Below, one piece after another: positions 8,789-18,152 of a DNA stretch of 64,000 nucleotides. The DNA comes from Sulfitobacter faviae (GTDB taxonomy: Bacteria > Pseudomonadota > Alphaproteobacteria > Rhodobacterales > Rhodobacteraceae). The number at the start of each line of letters is the position of its first letter. Position 1 is the stretch's first letter. Both the position numbers and the translations under genes were made by a program. The DNA is taken from NCBI RefSeq assembly GCF_029870955.1, contig NZ_PGFQ01000001.1:558001-622000 (forward strand). The letters are read 5' to 3'. The notes beneath the pieces are model-generated. The model was not told the origin of the DNA and did no database searches. It saw only the letters and a list, made by a program, of their open reading frames with translations.

Positions 8789-8819
8789 ACACCATACCAA
8801 CCGCGGAGGAGCCTGGGTC

Positions 8820-9347
8820 ATGGACAGACTGAATAGAATAGTTGCTCAAGTCTTCGGCTGGGGAGCCGGGCTTTCGATGATGCTGGTGTTTGCTATCATC
8901 TTCATCAATTCCCTACGGCGCTACACCGTGGGCCAGTCGTTCCAATGGGGCGAGGAGCTGCCGGTCTATCTAGCTGCCTATGGCGTGATGTTCGGCATCT
9001 CAATGGCCTATATGCAAGACCGCCATATCCGCTTCACGATCCTAATCGATTTTCTGAGCGACCAGCGCAAGACACTGATGTTCGCGCTCAGTGATCTTGT
9101 GATGATGGTGACCGGAGTGCTGCTGGTCCTTTCTGGTCTCGCCTTTCTCGAACGTCGCGGCAACACGATGTCCTCTGGCATGTTCGGTCTGGCACGCTGG
9201 CTGGAAAAGAGCACAGGGATCGAGGCCTTTGCCGCGCTCGGCACCCTTGGCGTCTACCAGTTTTCGCTGATCCTTGGCGGCGCAATGATCACATTTGCGG
9301 CGGTTCTGAAATTCGTCGAGCGCCTGATCGCGCTTCGGGGGAACTGA
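8820..9347 (+). CDS. dctQ: TRAP transporter small permease (DctQ family)
   Basis: The 175-residue protein has four hydrophobic segments and the DctQ signature (RYTVGQSFQWGEELPVYLAAYGVMFGISMAY), in which the WxEE-like motif marks the family. It is the small four-helix subunit that joins the large permease in the inner membrane. GGAGGA precedes the ATG at suitable distance. It ends one base before dctM begins, so the two are probably coupled. The substrate is presumed to be that of the adjacent DctP. Confidence 0.9.
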   Translation: MDRLNRIVAQVFGWGAGLSMMLVFAIIFINSLRRYTVGQSFQWGEELPVYLAAYGVMFGISMAYMQDRHIRFTILIDFLSDQRKTLMFALSDLVMMVTGVLLVLSGLAFLERRGNTMSSGMFGLARWLEKSTGIEAFAALGTLGVYQFSLILGGAMITFAAVLKFVERLIALRGN

Positions 9348-9348
9348 A

Positions 9349-10627
9349 ATGGTCTATATCATCCTTATCGCAGGGCTTCTCATCGGTGTGCCGATTGCCT
9401 TCGCGATCCTCGCCTCTTTGAGCTATTTCATGGCGGTGGGTGAAGCCCCCTACGCGCTGCGCATCGTCGCGACCGAACTGTTCAACGGGCTGAACTCCTA
9501 CCCGTTGCTGGCCATTCCGCTTTTTGTGCTGGCTGGCGAATTGATGAACGAGAGCGGTATTACCGGACGGATCATCGCTTTTGCCAACGTTCTTGTAGGT
9601 CGGATGCGCGCCGGGCTTGCGATGGTCAACATCTGGGCCTCGGTCATCTTCGCGGGTCTGTCTGGCTCCGCTGTCGCCGACACCTCTGCCATCGGCCGGG
9701 TATTTATCCCCGAAATGGAAAAACATGGCTATGACCGTGCCTATGCGGCGGCGCTGACAGCGGCCTCGTCGGTTATCGGACCGATTATTCCCCTTCGATA
9801 CCGGTCATCATCTATGCGTTAATCGTAACAGGGGTCTCGGTCCCCGCCCTGTTCATGGCCGGCGTGATCCCCGGATTGCTACTGGCCGTCTTTCTCTCCG
9901 CTTACGTCATGCTGACGGTTGATATGACCAAGATCCGTCAGGCGGCAGACGACATGCCTGACGCGCAACCGGCCCAAGAGGCGCTGCTTGGGGGCATCTT
10001 GCCTCTGCTGATGCCCGTTTTTGTTGTGGGATCGATCCTGCTTGGCGTGGTGACACCCACAGAGGCCGCCAGCTTTGCGGTCGCCTATGCGTTGGTTGTA
10101 GGCCTTTTTGTCTATCGCAAGATTGCGCTTAAACGCCTTCCTATCATCTTTACCGAAGCCATGCGCGATAGCGCCGTGATCCTAATCATCATCGCGGCGG
10201 TTTCAGCAGCCAACTGGCTGTTGGCCTACAACCGTGTACCAAACATGTTGACCGATTGGGTGTTGGGCAATGTTGACAGCAAGACCACGTTCTTGATCGC
10301 CGTCATCCTCCTGTTTCTCTTTGTCGGTCTCTTCCTCGAAGGCATCGCGGCGATGCTGGTGCTCGTGCCGATCCTCCACCCTATCGCCGTAAGTCTGGGC
10401 ATTGATCCGGTTCACTTCGGCATTCTGGTGATCTTCAACCTGATGATCGGCCTGATTACCCCCCTCTGGGCCTCTGCCTGTTTGTGGCAGAGGGAATCGC
10501 GGGCGTCGGCATGGCGCGCATGGTCAAGGCAATCCTGCCGTTCTTTCTGGTCGAGGTACTGGTCCTGCTGGTTCTTACATTCGTGCCGCAGACAGTGACC
10601 TGGCTGCCGCAAACCCTGGGGTATTGA
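9349..10627 (+). CDS. dctM: TRAP transporter large permease (DctM family), two frameshifts in the sequence as given
   Basis: Large 12-helix subunit of the Na+-coupled TRAP system. Reading starts MVYIILIAGLLIGVPIAFAIL, and the family block GLSGSAVADTSAIGRVFIPEMEKHGY is intact. At about 9791 a run of four C before TTCG should be five to restore IIPPSIPVIIYALI. At about 10460 a run of six C should be seven to restore LITPPLGLCLFVAEGIAGV. With two bases added the gene is 1281 nt, 426 residues, the usual DctM length, ending at TGA 10627. The repaired protein has no other defect, so I treat it as a functional gene with sequence errors. Confidence 0.85.
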
Positions 10628-10628
10628 G

Positions 10629-12515
10629 ATGAAAACTTCCATCGCAACAGTGTCCATATCCGGCAATTTCCCGGAGAAACTCGAAGCCATTGCAGCTGCC
10701 GGTTTTGATGGTATCGAAATCTTCGAACAGGATTTTATCGCCCATGACGGGGACCCCAAAGAAGTGGGCGACATGATCCGCGCCATGGGTCTCGAGATCA
10801 CCCTCTTTCAGCCATTCCGAGATTTCGAAGGTTTGCCAGAACCGCACCGGGCAAAGGTTTTTGATCGGGTAGAACGCAAGTTTGACCTGATGCAAGACCT
10901 TGGCACAGACCTTGTTCTTATCTGTTCGAGCTGCCACCCGGAGGCTCTTGGTGGCATCGACCGGTCTGCGGCGGACTTCAACGAGCTCGGCGACAGGGCG
11001 GCCAAGCGCGGCCTGCGGGTCGGCTATGAGGCGCTGGCGTGGGGGCGGCACGTCAATGACCACCGGGACGCATGGGAAATTGTGCGCCGCGCCGATCACG
11101 GCTCGGTTGGCCTGATCCTCGACAGTTTTCACACGCTGGCGCGCAGGATTGATCCGGAAACCATTCGCCGCATTCCCGGCGACAAGATCTTCTTTGTACA
11201 ACTCGCCGATGCCCCTGCAATTGACATGGACCTGCTCTATTGGTCGCGCCACTTTCGCAATATGCCGGGGGAAGGTGATCTGGATGTAACCGGCTTCATG
11301 AAGGCGGTCATGGCCACCGGGTATACGGGGCCAATTTCACTGGAGATCTTCAACGATCAGTTCCGCGGCGGCCACCCCAAGACCATCGCAAAGGACGGCT
11401 ATCGATCGTTAGTCGCTTTGATGGACGACGTGCGGCGTGAAGAACCAGCGACGACGCCGACAACTCCCGCTCTGCCAAAACGCTCGAAGGTCGAAGGGGT
11501 GTCCTTCGTCGAGTTCGCCGCCCGGGGCGCAGAAGCCGATACCCTGGAGCGATTGCTCGAAACGCTCGGCTTCACTCTCTCCGGCACCCATATCGCCAAA
11601 AAGCTGTCCCTTTGGACCCAAGGCGATATACGGATCGTGGTGAACCGGGAGACCACCGGCTATGCCAGCAGCGCCTATACGACCCACGGCACAACCGTCT
11701 GCGACATCGGCATTTCTGTCGATGCGGCGACTGAGACCGTAAGCCGTGCCAAGGCGCTTGGTGCCGCGCCCTTTCATCAGCCGATTGGCCCCGGTGAGTT
11801 GGATATACCGGCCATTCGCGGGCTAAGCGGCAGTGTCTTGCATTTCATCGACCAAACCAGCGGACTGAATGATGTCTGGTCGGTCGAGTTCAACCAGACC
11901 GACGCCGAGCAGACACATGCGGGCCTGACAAGCATCGATCACATTGCCCAGACCATGAGCTATGACGAAATGCTCAGTTGGTCTTTGTTTTATACCACGC
12001 TGTTCGACATGGAAAAATCTCCGATGGTCGATGTGGTAGACCCCGACGGGCTGGTGCGCAGCCAAGCTTTGGAAACTCGAGATGGCGCGTTTCGCATCAC
12101 GCTTAATGGCGCAGAAACTCATCGCACCATGGCAGGCAACTTCCTTGCCGATAGCTTTGGCGCCTCCGTGCAGCACATCGCACTGGCGAGCGAAGACATT
12201 TTTGCCACCAGCAGCGCGATGCGGGCCAAAGGATTCGAGCCACTGCCAATATCGGACAACTATTACGCCGACCTCGTCGCGCGGTTCGATCTGGATGCCG
12301 ACATGCTCAGCGCCCTGAAGGCAGGGAACATACTCTATGATGAGGATGCAAAAGGGGCGTTCTTTCAGTTCTACTCGCGTCCTTATGCAGGGGGCATGTT
12401 CTTTGAAATCGTCGAGCGTCGTGGCGGATACGCGGGCTACGGCGCCCCCAATGCCCCCTTTAGAATTGCCGCTCAGAAACGCCTGATGCGCCCGAAAGGA
12501 ATGCCAAAGATATGA
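10629..12515 (+). CDS. quiC: 3-dehydroshikimate dehydratase fused to a hydroxyphenylpyruvate dioxygenase-like domain
   Basis: The 628-residue two-part protein has residues 1-280 as an AP-endonuclease-2/sugar-isomerase TIM barrel (GFDGIEIFEQDF, GYEALAWGRHVND, GLILDSFHTLARR, PISLEIFND), the dehydratase that makes protocatechuate from 3-dehydroshikimate. Residues from about 290 form two VOC modules like 4-hydroxyphenylpyruvate dioxygenase, with candidate metal ligands in IDHIAQ, VQHIAL and FFEIVER. This architecture is known for bacterial QuiC-type dehydratases; the second half is generally thought to be structural or of uncertain activity. It begins one base after dctM and its stop overlaps pcaC (ATGA). 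It converts imported quinate or shikimate carbon into the protocatechuate pathway. Confidence 0.88.
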   Translation: MKTSIATVSISGNFPEKLEAIAAAGFDGIEIFEQDFIAHDGDPKEVGDMIRAMGLEITLFQPFRDFEGLPEPHRAKVFDRVERKFDLMQDLGTDLVLICSSCHPEALGGIDRSAADFNELGDRAAKRGLRVGYEALAWGRHVNDHRDAWEIVRRADHGSVGLILDSFHTLARRIDPETIRRIPGDKIFFVQLADAPAIDMDLLYWSRHFRNMPGEGDLDVTGFMKAVMATGYTGPISLEIFNDQFRGGHPKTIAKDGYRSLVALMDDVRREEPATTPTTPALPKRSKVEGVSFVEFAARGAEADTLERLLETLGFTLSGTHIAKKLSLWTQGDIRIVVNRETTGYASSAYTTHGTTVCDIGISVDAATETVSRAKALGAAPFHQPIGPGELDIPAIRGLSGSVLHFIDQTSGLNDVWSVEFNQTDAEQTHAGLTSIDHIAQTMSYDEMLSWSLFYTTLFDMEKSPMVDVVDPDGLVRSQALETRDGAFRITLNGAETHRTMAGNFLADSFGASVQHIALASEDIFATSSAMRAKGFEPLPISDNYYADLVARFDLDADMLSALKAGNILYDEDAKGAFFQFYSRPYAGGMFFEIVERRGGYAGYGAPNAPFRIAAQKRLMRPKGMPKI

Positions 12516-12895
12516 CCGACAAACATGACGCTGGAATGAAGGTGCGCCGCGCGGTGCTGGGAGATGCCCATGTGGACCGTGCTCTGGCGGCCGGGACGGA
12601 GTTTGACAGCGCCTTTCAGACACTGATCACCGAAGCGGCCTGGGGGACGGTCTGGGCTTCTGATGCGATCACGCGGCGAGAGCGGTCCATGATCACACTT
12701 GCGCTCTTGGCCGCGACCAAGAACTTCGCCGAAATCCCGATGCATATCCGCGCGACCGCCAATACCGGCGCCACGCGACAGGACGTGATCGAGGTGTTCC
12801 AGCATGTCGCTATCTACGCCGGAGTGCCCACCGCGAACCACGCGATCGCGCTGGCCAAACAGACCTATGCGGAAATGGAGGAGGAACAATCATGA
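12512..12895 (+). CDS. pcaC: 4-carboxymuconolactone decarboxylase
   Basis: The 127-residue AhpD-like helical protein decarboxylates gamma-carboxymuconolactone to beta-ketoadipate enol-lactone. Family features include [25 protein letters not shown] and [38 protein letters not shown]; the conserved Glu and His of EIPMH are likely catalytic. Starts and stops overlap both neighbours by four bases (quiC and pcaH), so it is tightly coupled in the operon. The length matches stand-alone PcaC; there is no fusion to PcaD, which is a separate gene at 15090. Confidence 0.93.
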   Translation: MTDKHDAGMKVRRAVLGDAHVDRALAAGTEFDSAFQTLITEAAWGTVWASDAITRRERSMITLALLAATKNFAEIPMHIRATANTGATRQDVIEVFQHVAIYAGVPTANHAIALAKQTYAEMEEEQS

Positions 12896-13614
12896 GTAAT
12901 GGGGACCTCATCCAACGTGACCGCTTGTGGCATCCGCCTGCCCTTACGCCCGATTACAAAACCAGTGTCGCGCGCTCGCCGCGCCATGCGCTTTTGTCGC
13001 TGCAAAACTCGGACAGCGAGCTAACCGGACCGACCTTTGGGCAGAACGACATTGCAGAAATCGACAATGATCTAATCCTGAACTACGCCAAAACAGGAGA
13101 CCCTATTGGGGAGCGCATTATCGTGCATGGCCGCGTTCTGGACGAAAACGCGCGTCCGGTTCCGAACACCCTTGTCGAGATCTGGCAGGCGAACGCAGGC
13201 GGCCGCTATCGGCACAAGAAAGATAGTTATCTCGCACCGATTGACCCGAACTTTGGCGGGTGCGGTCGCACGCTGACCGATGACAATGGAAACTATGTCT
13301 TCCGCACCGTCAAACCCGGCGCCTACCCATGGCGGAACTGGGTCAACAATTGGCGGCCGGCCCATATCCATTTCTCAGTATTCGGGACCGCTTTCGCGCA
13401 GCGCCTGATCACCCAAATGTACTTTGAGGGCGACCCTCTCATCGCCAAATGCCCGATTGTGCAATCCATTCCGGAACAACGCGCCGTTGATCAGCTTGTC
13501 GCCGCATTGGATCTAAACGCCTCCCTGCCGCTCGATAGCATTGCCTATAAATTCGACATTGTGCTTCGGGGACGCCGCTCGACCTTCTTCGAAAACCGGC
13601 CAGAAGGGAACTAA
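12892..13614 (+). CDS. pcaH: Protocatechuate 3,4-dioxygenase beta subunit
   Basis: This catalytic, iron-bearing chain of intradiol protocatechuate dioxygenase opens the ring to beta-carboxy-cis,cis-muconate. The 240-residue sequence shows the N-terminal beta-subunit arm ([17 protein letters not shown]), the jelly-roll core [29 protein letters not shown] and the metal site: a Tyr in KDSYLAPID, a Tyr in [10 protein letters not shown] and two His in RPAHIHFS. The residues match the Tyr2-His2 Fe(III) set of the family. It is followed two bases later by pcaG. Confidence 0.95.
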   Translation: MSNGDLIQRDRLWHPPALTPDYKTSVARSPRHALLSLQNSDSELTGPTFGQNDIAEIDNDLILNYAKTGDPIGERIIVHGRVLDENARPVPNTLVEIWQANAGGRYRHKKDSYLAPIDPNFGGCGRTLTDDNGNYVFRTVKPGAYPWRNWVNNWRPAHIHFSVFGTAFAQRLITQMYFEGDPLIAKCPIVQSIPEQRAVDQLVAALDLNASLPLDSIAYKFDIVLRGRRSTFFENRPEGN

Positions 13615-13616
13615 TC

Positions 13617-14216
13617 ATGGTGCAAGCACTCGACTACCTCAAGGAAACCGCATCTCAGACGGCTGGGCCCTATGTTCACATCGGGCTCGTTCCCGGCGAC
13701 GCCGGCTTCGATATCTACGACCACGAACTGGGGCGGGACATTGCTGGCCCGAAGGCTGCAGGCACACGTATCACCGTCACCGGGACGGTAACCGACGGCA
13801 CCGGCGCGCCGGTTAAGGACATTTTGATTGAGGTCTGGCAGGCAAATGCTGCAGGCATCTATCCCGGAAAGGGCAAGGTTGAAGACGGCTTTCGCGGTTG
13901 GGGGAGGGTCACGCCCGATTTCGAGACCGGGGTATTCAGCTTTGAGACCGTGAAGCCCGGCAAGGTGACGGGGCCCGATGCCCGGCCAATGGCTCCGCAC
14001 CTCAATCTCTGGCTGGTAGCGCGTGGCATCAATGTCGGGCTCAACACGAGAATGTACTTCGGTGACGAGGACGAGGCCAACGCGGCTGACCCAGTCCTCA
14101 CCCTGATTGAGCAGCCCCTACGTCGTGAGACGCTGATCGCGCGCGCCGATGGCAATACCTATCACTTCGACATTCGCCTACAGGGCGAGGGCGAAACCGT
14201 ATTCTTCGATCTATGA
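13617..14216 (+). CDS. pcaG: Protocatechuate 3,4-dioxygenase alpha subunit
   Basis: Partner of PcaH, 199 residues, same jelly-roll fold: TASQTAGPYVHIGLVPGDAGFD, TVTDGTGAPVKDILIEVWQANAAGIYPG, PHLNLWLVARGINVGLNTRMYF. The alpha chain lacks the metal-binding HxH (the equivalent segment is PHLNLW), as is normal, and contributes residues to substrate recognition. pcaH comes before pcaG, the usual order, and the genes are two bases apart. Confidence 0.95.
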   Translation: MVQALDYLKETASQTAGPYVHIGLVPGDAGFDIYDHELGRDIAGPKAAGTRITVTGTVTDGTGAPVKDILIEVWQANAAGIYPGKGKVEDGFRGWGRVTPDFETGVFSFETVKPGKVTGPDARPMAPHLNLWLVARGINVGLNTRMYFGDEDEANAADPVLTLIEQPLRRETLIARADGNTYHFDIRLQGEGETVFFDL

Positions 14217-14223
14217 GGCCCCT

Positions 14224-15093
14224 ATGACCAACCCGTGTATCATCTGCGTGGCACTCACCGGGTCCCTGCCGACGAAGGACAACAACCCGGCAGTGCCGAT
14301 CACCATTTCCGAACAGATCGAAAGTGCTCAGGAGGCCTTTGAGGCGGGCGCCTCGATCGCCCATTGCCACGTGCGCGACGATCACGGTCGCCCCACCTCA
14401 GACCCGGACCGTTTTGCGCGACTGAAAGAAGGTCTGGAACAGCAATGCCCGGGCATGATCGTCCAACTTTCAACCGGGGGACGCTCTGGCGCGGGTAAGG
14501 AGCGCGGCGGTATGCTATCGTTGTCGCCGGACATGGCTTCGCTGTCAGTAGGGTCGAACAATTTTCCAACGCGCGTCTATGAAAACAGTCCCGACTTGGT
14601 CGACTGGCTGGCCTTGGAAATGATCGCCCATGATGTCAAACCCGAGATCGAAGCCTTTGACCTTGGTCATATCGTACAAGCCACCCGCATGGCCCAAGAT
14701 GGTCGGTTGAAGGGGCCCCTTTATGTACAGTTTGTCATGGGTGTGAAAAATGCGATGCCTGCGGACGAGCCGATTTTTGACTTCTACATCGAAACACTCA
14801 AACGTCTGGCACCGGACGCCCAATGGTGCGCCGCCGGTATCGGCCCTGCACAGTTGACCATCAACGAATGGTCTATCGCCAAAGGCGGCCACACCCGGAC
14901 CGGCCTGGAAGACAATGTCCGGCTGGACCGCGATAGGCTCGCGCCCTCCAACGCCGCATTGGTCAAGCGGGCCGTCGCACTTTGCAAGAAATACGAGCGA
15001 CCTGTCGCGACTTGGCAAGAGGCGCGGGAGATATTGGGGCTGAAGACGAGAGAGAGTGCTGCGCCAAAGTCCGCCTCTGCCGCCACCCCATGA
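14224..15093 (+). CDS. Beta-keto acid cleavage enzyme (BKACE, DUF849) inside the pca operon
   Basis: The 289-residue TIM-barrel protein belongs to the 3-keto-5-aminohexanoate cleavage family. Features are CVALTGSLPTKDNNPAVPIT, the zinc-binding HCHVRD (His47, His49), LSTGGRSG, and AAGIGPAQLTINEWSIAKGGHTRTGLEDN near the C-terminus. These enzymes join a beta-keto acid with acetyl-CoA to release acetoacetate and a new acyl-CoA. Among pca genes the natural substrate would be beta-ketoadipate, giving succinyl-CoA plus acetoacetate, which could bypass pcaIJ and pcaF. That role is inferred. The start at 14224 is eight bases after the pcaG stop; its stop overlaps pcaD. Confidence 0.85.
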   Translation: MTNPCIICVALTGSLPTKDNNPAVPITISEQIESAQEAFEAGASIAHCHVRDDHGRPTSDPDRFARLKEGLEQQCPGMIVQLSTGGRSGAGKERGGMLSLSPDMASLSVGSNNFPTRVYENSPDLVDWLALEMIAHDVKPEIEAFDLGHIVQATRMAQDGRLKGPLYVQFVMGVKNAMPADEPIFDFYIETLKRLAPDAQWCAAGIGPAQLTINEWSIAKGGHTRTGLEDNVRLDRDRLAPSNAALVKRAVALCKKYERPVATWQEAREILGLKTRESAAPKSASAATP

Positions 15094-15869
15094 TGTTCGC
15101 CACCCTCAACGGGATAGCACACCACTATCGCTATCGGCCCGGAACCGGCGTGCCTGTGGTGTTTCTGAACTCACTTGGTACGGACTTCCGGATCTGGGAC
15201 AAAGTCATTGACCGGCTGCCGTCACAAACGCCAGTGCTTTGCCTTGATAAGCGCGGCCATGGGCTGAGCGACGATGGGCCAATTACGATGGACCAGCTCA
15301 TCGACGATGTTGCTGCCCTTGCTCTGCACCTTGACCTGCCTCCTGCCCTGATCTGTGGTGTATCCGTTGGCGGCCAAATCGCTCAAGGTTTTGCCGCTGC
15401 TTATCCGGCGCAGGTGAGCGCGCTCATGCTATGTTGCACCGGAGCCAAGATCGGTGACGCGGGAAGCTGGAATGCGCGCATTGAAAGCGTTGGGAAGTCC
15501 GGTATCGCTGCGCTCTCGGACGCCATTCTTGAACGCTGGTTCAGCCCAAACTTTCACGCGACACGATCGGCCGAATGGGCAGGCTACCGCAATATGCTGG
15601 CCCGCACATCTGCTCCTGGCTATAGCGGCGTTTGCGCCGCAATCAGAGACAGTGACCTCACGACGCGAGCTGGGGCGATCACGGTGCCGACAGTTTGCAT
15701 CGCCGGAAGTGAAGACCGCGCGACCCCGCCGGAACTCGTCAGGGCGTTGGCGCAGATCATACCGGACGCCTCCTATCGCCTCGTGCCCGGCTGTGGTCAT
15801 CTACCCTGCATTGAAAACCCCAAGGTTGTCTCAGATTTGCTGGAAGACCTGATGGAAAAGATTTCATGA
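15090..15869 (+). CDS. pcaD: 3-oxoadipate enol-lactonase
   Basis: The 259-residue alpha/beta hydrolase turns beta-ketoadipate enol-lactone into beta-ketoadipate. The nucleophile elbow is GVSVGGQ with Ser92; oxyanion-hole region VVFLNSLGTDFRIWD; the acid lies near AGSEDRATP and the His in VPGCGHLPCIENP. NSLGTDxRxWD is typical of PcaD. Two adjacent ATG codons (15090, 15093) could start it; the first overlaps the upstream stop as ATGA. It is coupled to pcaB by another four-base overlap. Confidence 0.93.
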   Translation: MMFATLNGIAHHYRYRPGTGVPVVFLNSLGTDFRIWDKVIDRLPSQTPVLCLDKRGHGLSDDGPITMDQLIDDVAALALHLDLPPALICGVSVGGQIAQGFAAAYPAQVSALMLCCTGAKIGDAGSWNARIESVGKSGIAALSDAILERWFSPNFHATRSAEWAGYRNMLARTSAPGYSGVCAAIRDSDLTTRAGAITVPTVCIAGSEDRATPPELVRALAQIIPDASYRLVPGCGHLPCIENPKVVSDLLEDLMEKIS

Positions 15870-16927
15870 CCTCCCCTTTCGAGCATCCCTGGTTGAGCGG
15901 GTTATTTGGCGACGCAGAGGCCACGGAGATTTGGGGCCCCACGCGGCAGATGACGCATATGATCGCCTTCGAGAGAGCCTATACGCAGGGGCTGTGCAAA
16001 GTCGGCACTATTTCTGAAGATACCGCGAAAGAAGTCGCGCGTACTTTCGACGATTTCCAACCCGATATGGAAGCACTTCGTTCTGCGACAGCGCGTGACG
16101 GGGTGGTTGTTCCCGAACTCGTCCGGCAGATCAGGGGGTCCGCGGGTTCTCATGGTGAAGCCATACATAGCGGCGCGACTTCGCAGGATGTGATTGATAC
16201 CGCTTTGGTCCTGACTTTGAAGGACTACAGTAACCTTCTGAAGCGGCGCCTTTTGGAACTGACGGAAGCAATAGACGCTTTGTCGGCGCGGTTCGGGAGC
16301 CGGAGGATCATGGGGCGCACCCGGATGCAGGCGGCGATGCCCATTGCGGCACGAGAGCGGTTCGTAACATGGTCTCAGCCTTTAGACGACCATCGTCAGC
16401 GGCTCACGCAGACCAGGCCCCGCGTCGAGCGGCTTCAACTTGGGGGCGCAGCCGGAGATCGGGCAGCTTTGCCCCATGCTGAATCTCTCGGGGCTGAAGT
16501 GGCTTTACGGCTCGGTCTCGCGAACCCGCCAAAGGCATGGCATGCAATGCGCGACGCGGTGGTCGACTACGCTGGGCTGCTGTCGCTGATCAGTGGAACG
16601 CTTGGCAAAATGGGACAAGATATTTGCCTCATGGCGCAACAAGGCGTCGACGAAATCACGTTGGACAACGCAGGGGGCTCTTCCGCGATGCCCCACAAAC
16701 AAAATCCCGTTCTGGCTGAATTGCTTGTGACGCTCGCCCGGTTCAATGCCACTCAGGTGTCGGCCATGCATCAAGGGCTGGTTCACGAGCAGGAACGTTC
16801 CGGCGCGGCTTGGGCGTTGGAATGGATGGTTCTTCCGCAAATGGCTCAAGCAACCGCACGCAGCTTGGCCGCATCAATCGCAATTTGCCAGGCGATCTCC
16901 CACGTTGGCTCAAAGGACATCAGATGA
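15866..16927 (+). CDS. pcaB: 3-carboxy-cis,cis-muconate cycloisomerase
   Basis: Fumarase/aspartase superfamily enzyme of 353 residues that lactonises beta-carboxymuconate. Motifs: [21 protein letters not shown] (conserved region 2) and the mobile-loop signature [16 protein letters not shown] with its catalytic serine. It is about 100 residues shorter than the pseudomonad enzyme, as is usual in alphaproteobacteria. The stop overlaps the ATG of aroQ. It reads without frameshift and closes the protocatechuate branch of the operon. Confidence 0.93.
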   Translation: MTSPFEHPWLSGLFGDAEATEIWGPTRQMTHMIAFERAYTQGLCKVGTISEDTAKEVARTFDDFQPDMEALRSATARDGVVVPELVRQIRGSAGSHGEAIHSGATSQDVIDTALVLTLKDYSNLLKRRLLELTEAIDALSARFGSRRIMGRTRMQAAMPIAARERFVTWSQPLDDHRQRLTQTRPRVERLQLGGAAGDRAALPHAESLGAEVALRLGLANPPKAWHAMRDAVVDYAGLLSLISGTLGKMGQDICLMAQQGVDEITLDNAGGSSAMPHKQNPVLAELLVTLARFNATQVSAMHQGLVHEQERSGAAWALEWMVLPQMAQATARSLAASIAICQAISHVGSKDIR

Positions 16928-17376
16928 GTTCCCAAACGATCCATATACTCAACGGCCCGAACCTGAACCTGCTGGGCACCAGACAGCCCGAGGTTTATGG
17001 GCGGGATACCCTGAACGATGTCGAAACGCTCTGCCGACGCGTTGCCACCGAGTATGATCTGGCCATTCTGTTTCGCCAAAGCAATCATGAGGGTGAGCTC
17101 GTAGAGATGATCCATGAAGCAAGAACCGAGGGGATGGGCGTCGTCATCAACCCAGCCGCCTATACCCATACCTCAATTGCTATTCGCGATGCCTTAGCGA
17201 GTTGTGAAATCCCGATTTACGAGGTCCATATTTCGAACGTTCACCGTCGGGAAGCCTTCCGACATCACTCCTTCGTATCGGATGTGGCGACCGGCGTCAT
17301 AGCGGGGTTAGGGATCGAAGGCTATGCTGCGGCTATTCGCGCAATCTCAGGACCAAGAACAAAAAAGCTTCGTTGA
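16924..17376 (+). CDS. aroQ: Type II 3-dehydroquinate dehydratase (catabolic)
   Basis: The 150-residue enzyme has class II features: [19 protein letters not shown] near the N-terminus (catalytic Tyr and Arg), [32 protein letters not shown] and [17 protein letters not shown]. It dehydrates 3-dehydroquinate to 3-dehydroshikimate, linking quinate oxidation to the dehydratase at 10629. As last gene of a catabolic operon it is likely a quinate-induced isoenzyme (QuiB/QutE-like role). A separate biosynthetic copy may exist elsewhere in the genome. Confidence 0.92.
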   Translation: MSSQTIHILNGPNLNLLGTRQPEVYGRDTLNDVETLCRRVATEYDLAILFRQSNHEGELVEMIHEARTEGMGVVINPAAYTHTSIAIRDALASCEIPIYEVHISNVHRREAFRHHSFVSDVATGVIAGLGIEGYAAAIRAISGPRTKKLR

Positions 17377-17503
17377 ATGGAGTTTTAGCCCCCACCGAGA
17401 TTTGGAATCTGACATAAGTTACGATTTGCAGTAATCGAAAATGCCCTCCCTGAAATTGTTTTTGACGAAGAACCCTCACGCAGCATATGTTTGTAGATAA
17501 CCA

Positions 17504-17765
17504 TCATCTGTCAGCTCTTCCGCTCTCTGCAGTGAAGCCTGCGTCTTCCAGCTGTTCCCTATCTGGCAGGTCGCGTAACGATTCCAGGTGAAACGCGATT
17601 AGGAACTGCTCTGTAGTCACATAAGTCAACGGCGCGCCTCGCCTTGGCGAGCGCGGCCCCGACCCAATCAGATCTCGCGCATGCAAACGCCCGATCACGT
17701 CGCGGCTGATCGCCTTCCCGATGATCTGGGCGGCGTTGATCCTTTACTCGTATTCGATGCTGCAA
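17504..17765 (-). pseudogene. Remnant of an scpB-like gene (segregation/condensation protein B)
   Basis: A 64-codon stretch from 17698 reads IGRLHARDLIGSGPRSPRRGAPLTYVTTEQFLIAFHLESLRDLP, closely resembling the end of ScpB winged-helix domains (GRP..Y.TT..FL..F.L.SL.DLP). Upstream, in the same frame, QIIGKAISRDV can be read, but earlier codons are in another frame and no start or N-terminal domain is visible. So it is a truncated, frameshifted fragment. The flanks, 17377-17503 and 17766-18062, show no further gene that I can support. The spot between a catabolic operon and a tRNA gene fits a scar of past insertion or deletion. Confidence 0.5.
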
Positions 17766-18062
17766 CAGATGCGGCGGAGCCGTCCTGCCAAGAGCGTTCG
17801 GTAAATATCACAATTGACGATTGCTATAAGTTTCGCACACTAGACTTTGGTTTCGTCTATCTAATTTCCAAAAAGCGCGGTGGCGTCCTTGGTCGACAAG
17901 GTATCAGGGCCCACGACCAATGCGACGTTTCCTAGGACGTGATACCGCCTCAATCGATACGATAATCAGACAACAGCGTCTATATGGACGCAGGCGTGCT
18001 CCCCGGTATCAGGAAAACGCCTTCAGCCCTCATGCCGGGAAACCCCTTCGATCAAGGGGTTA

Positions 18063-18152
18063 TGGCGGAGACGAAGGGATTCGAACCCTCGAGACCCTTC
18101 CGGGCCTACTCCCTTAGCAGGGGAGCGCCTTCGACCACTCGGCCACGTCTCC
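18063..18152 (-). tRNA. tRNA-Ser (anticodon GCT)
   Basis: On the minus strand the 90-nt sequence folds with acceptor stem GGAGACG/CGTCTCC, D-arm GGCCGAGTGG, anticodon stem CTCCC/GGGAG around loop CTGCTAA (anticodon GCT, reading AGC/AGU), a long variable arm (AGGCCCGGAAGGGTCT region) and T-arm GGGTTCGAATCCC. CCA is encoded. The long variable arm is the class II hallmark of serine tRNA. Confidence 0.95.
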
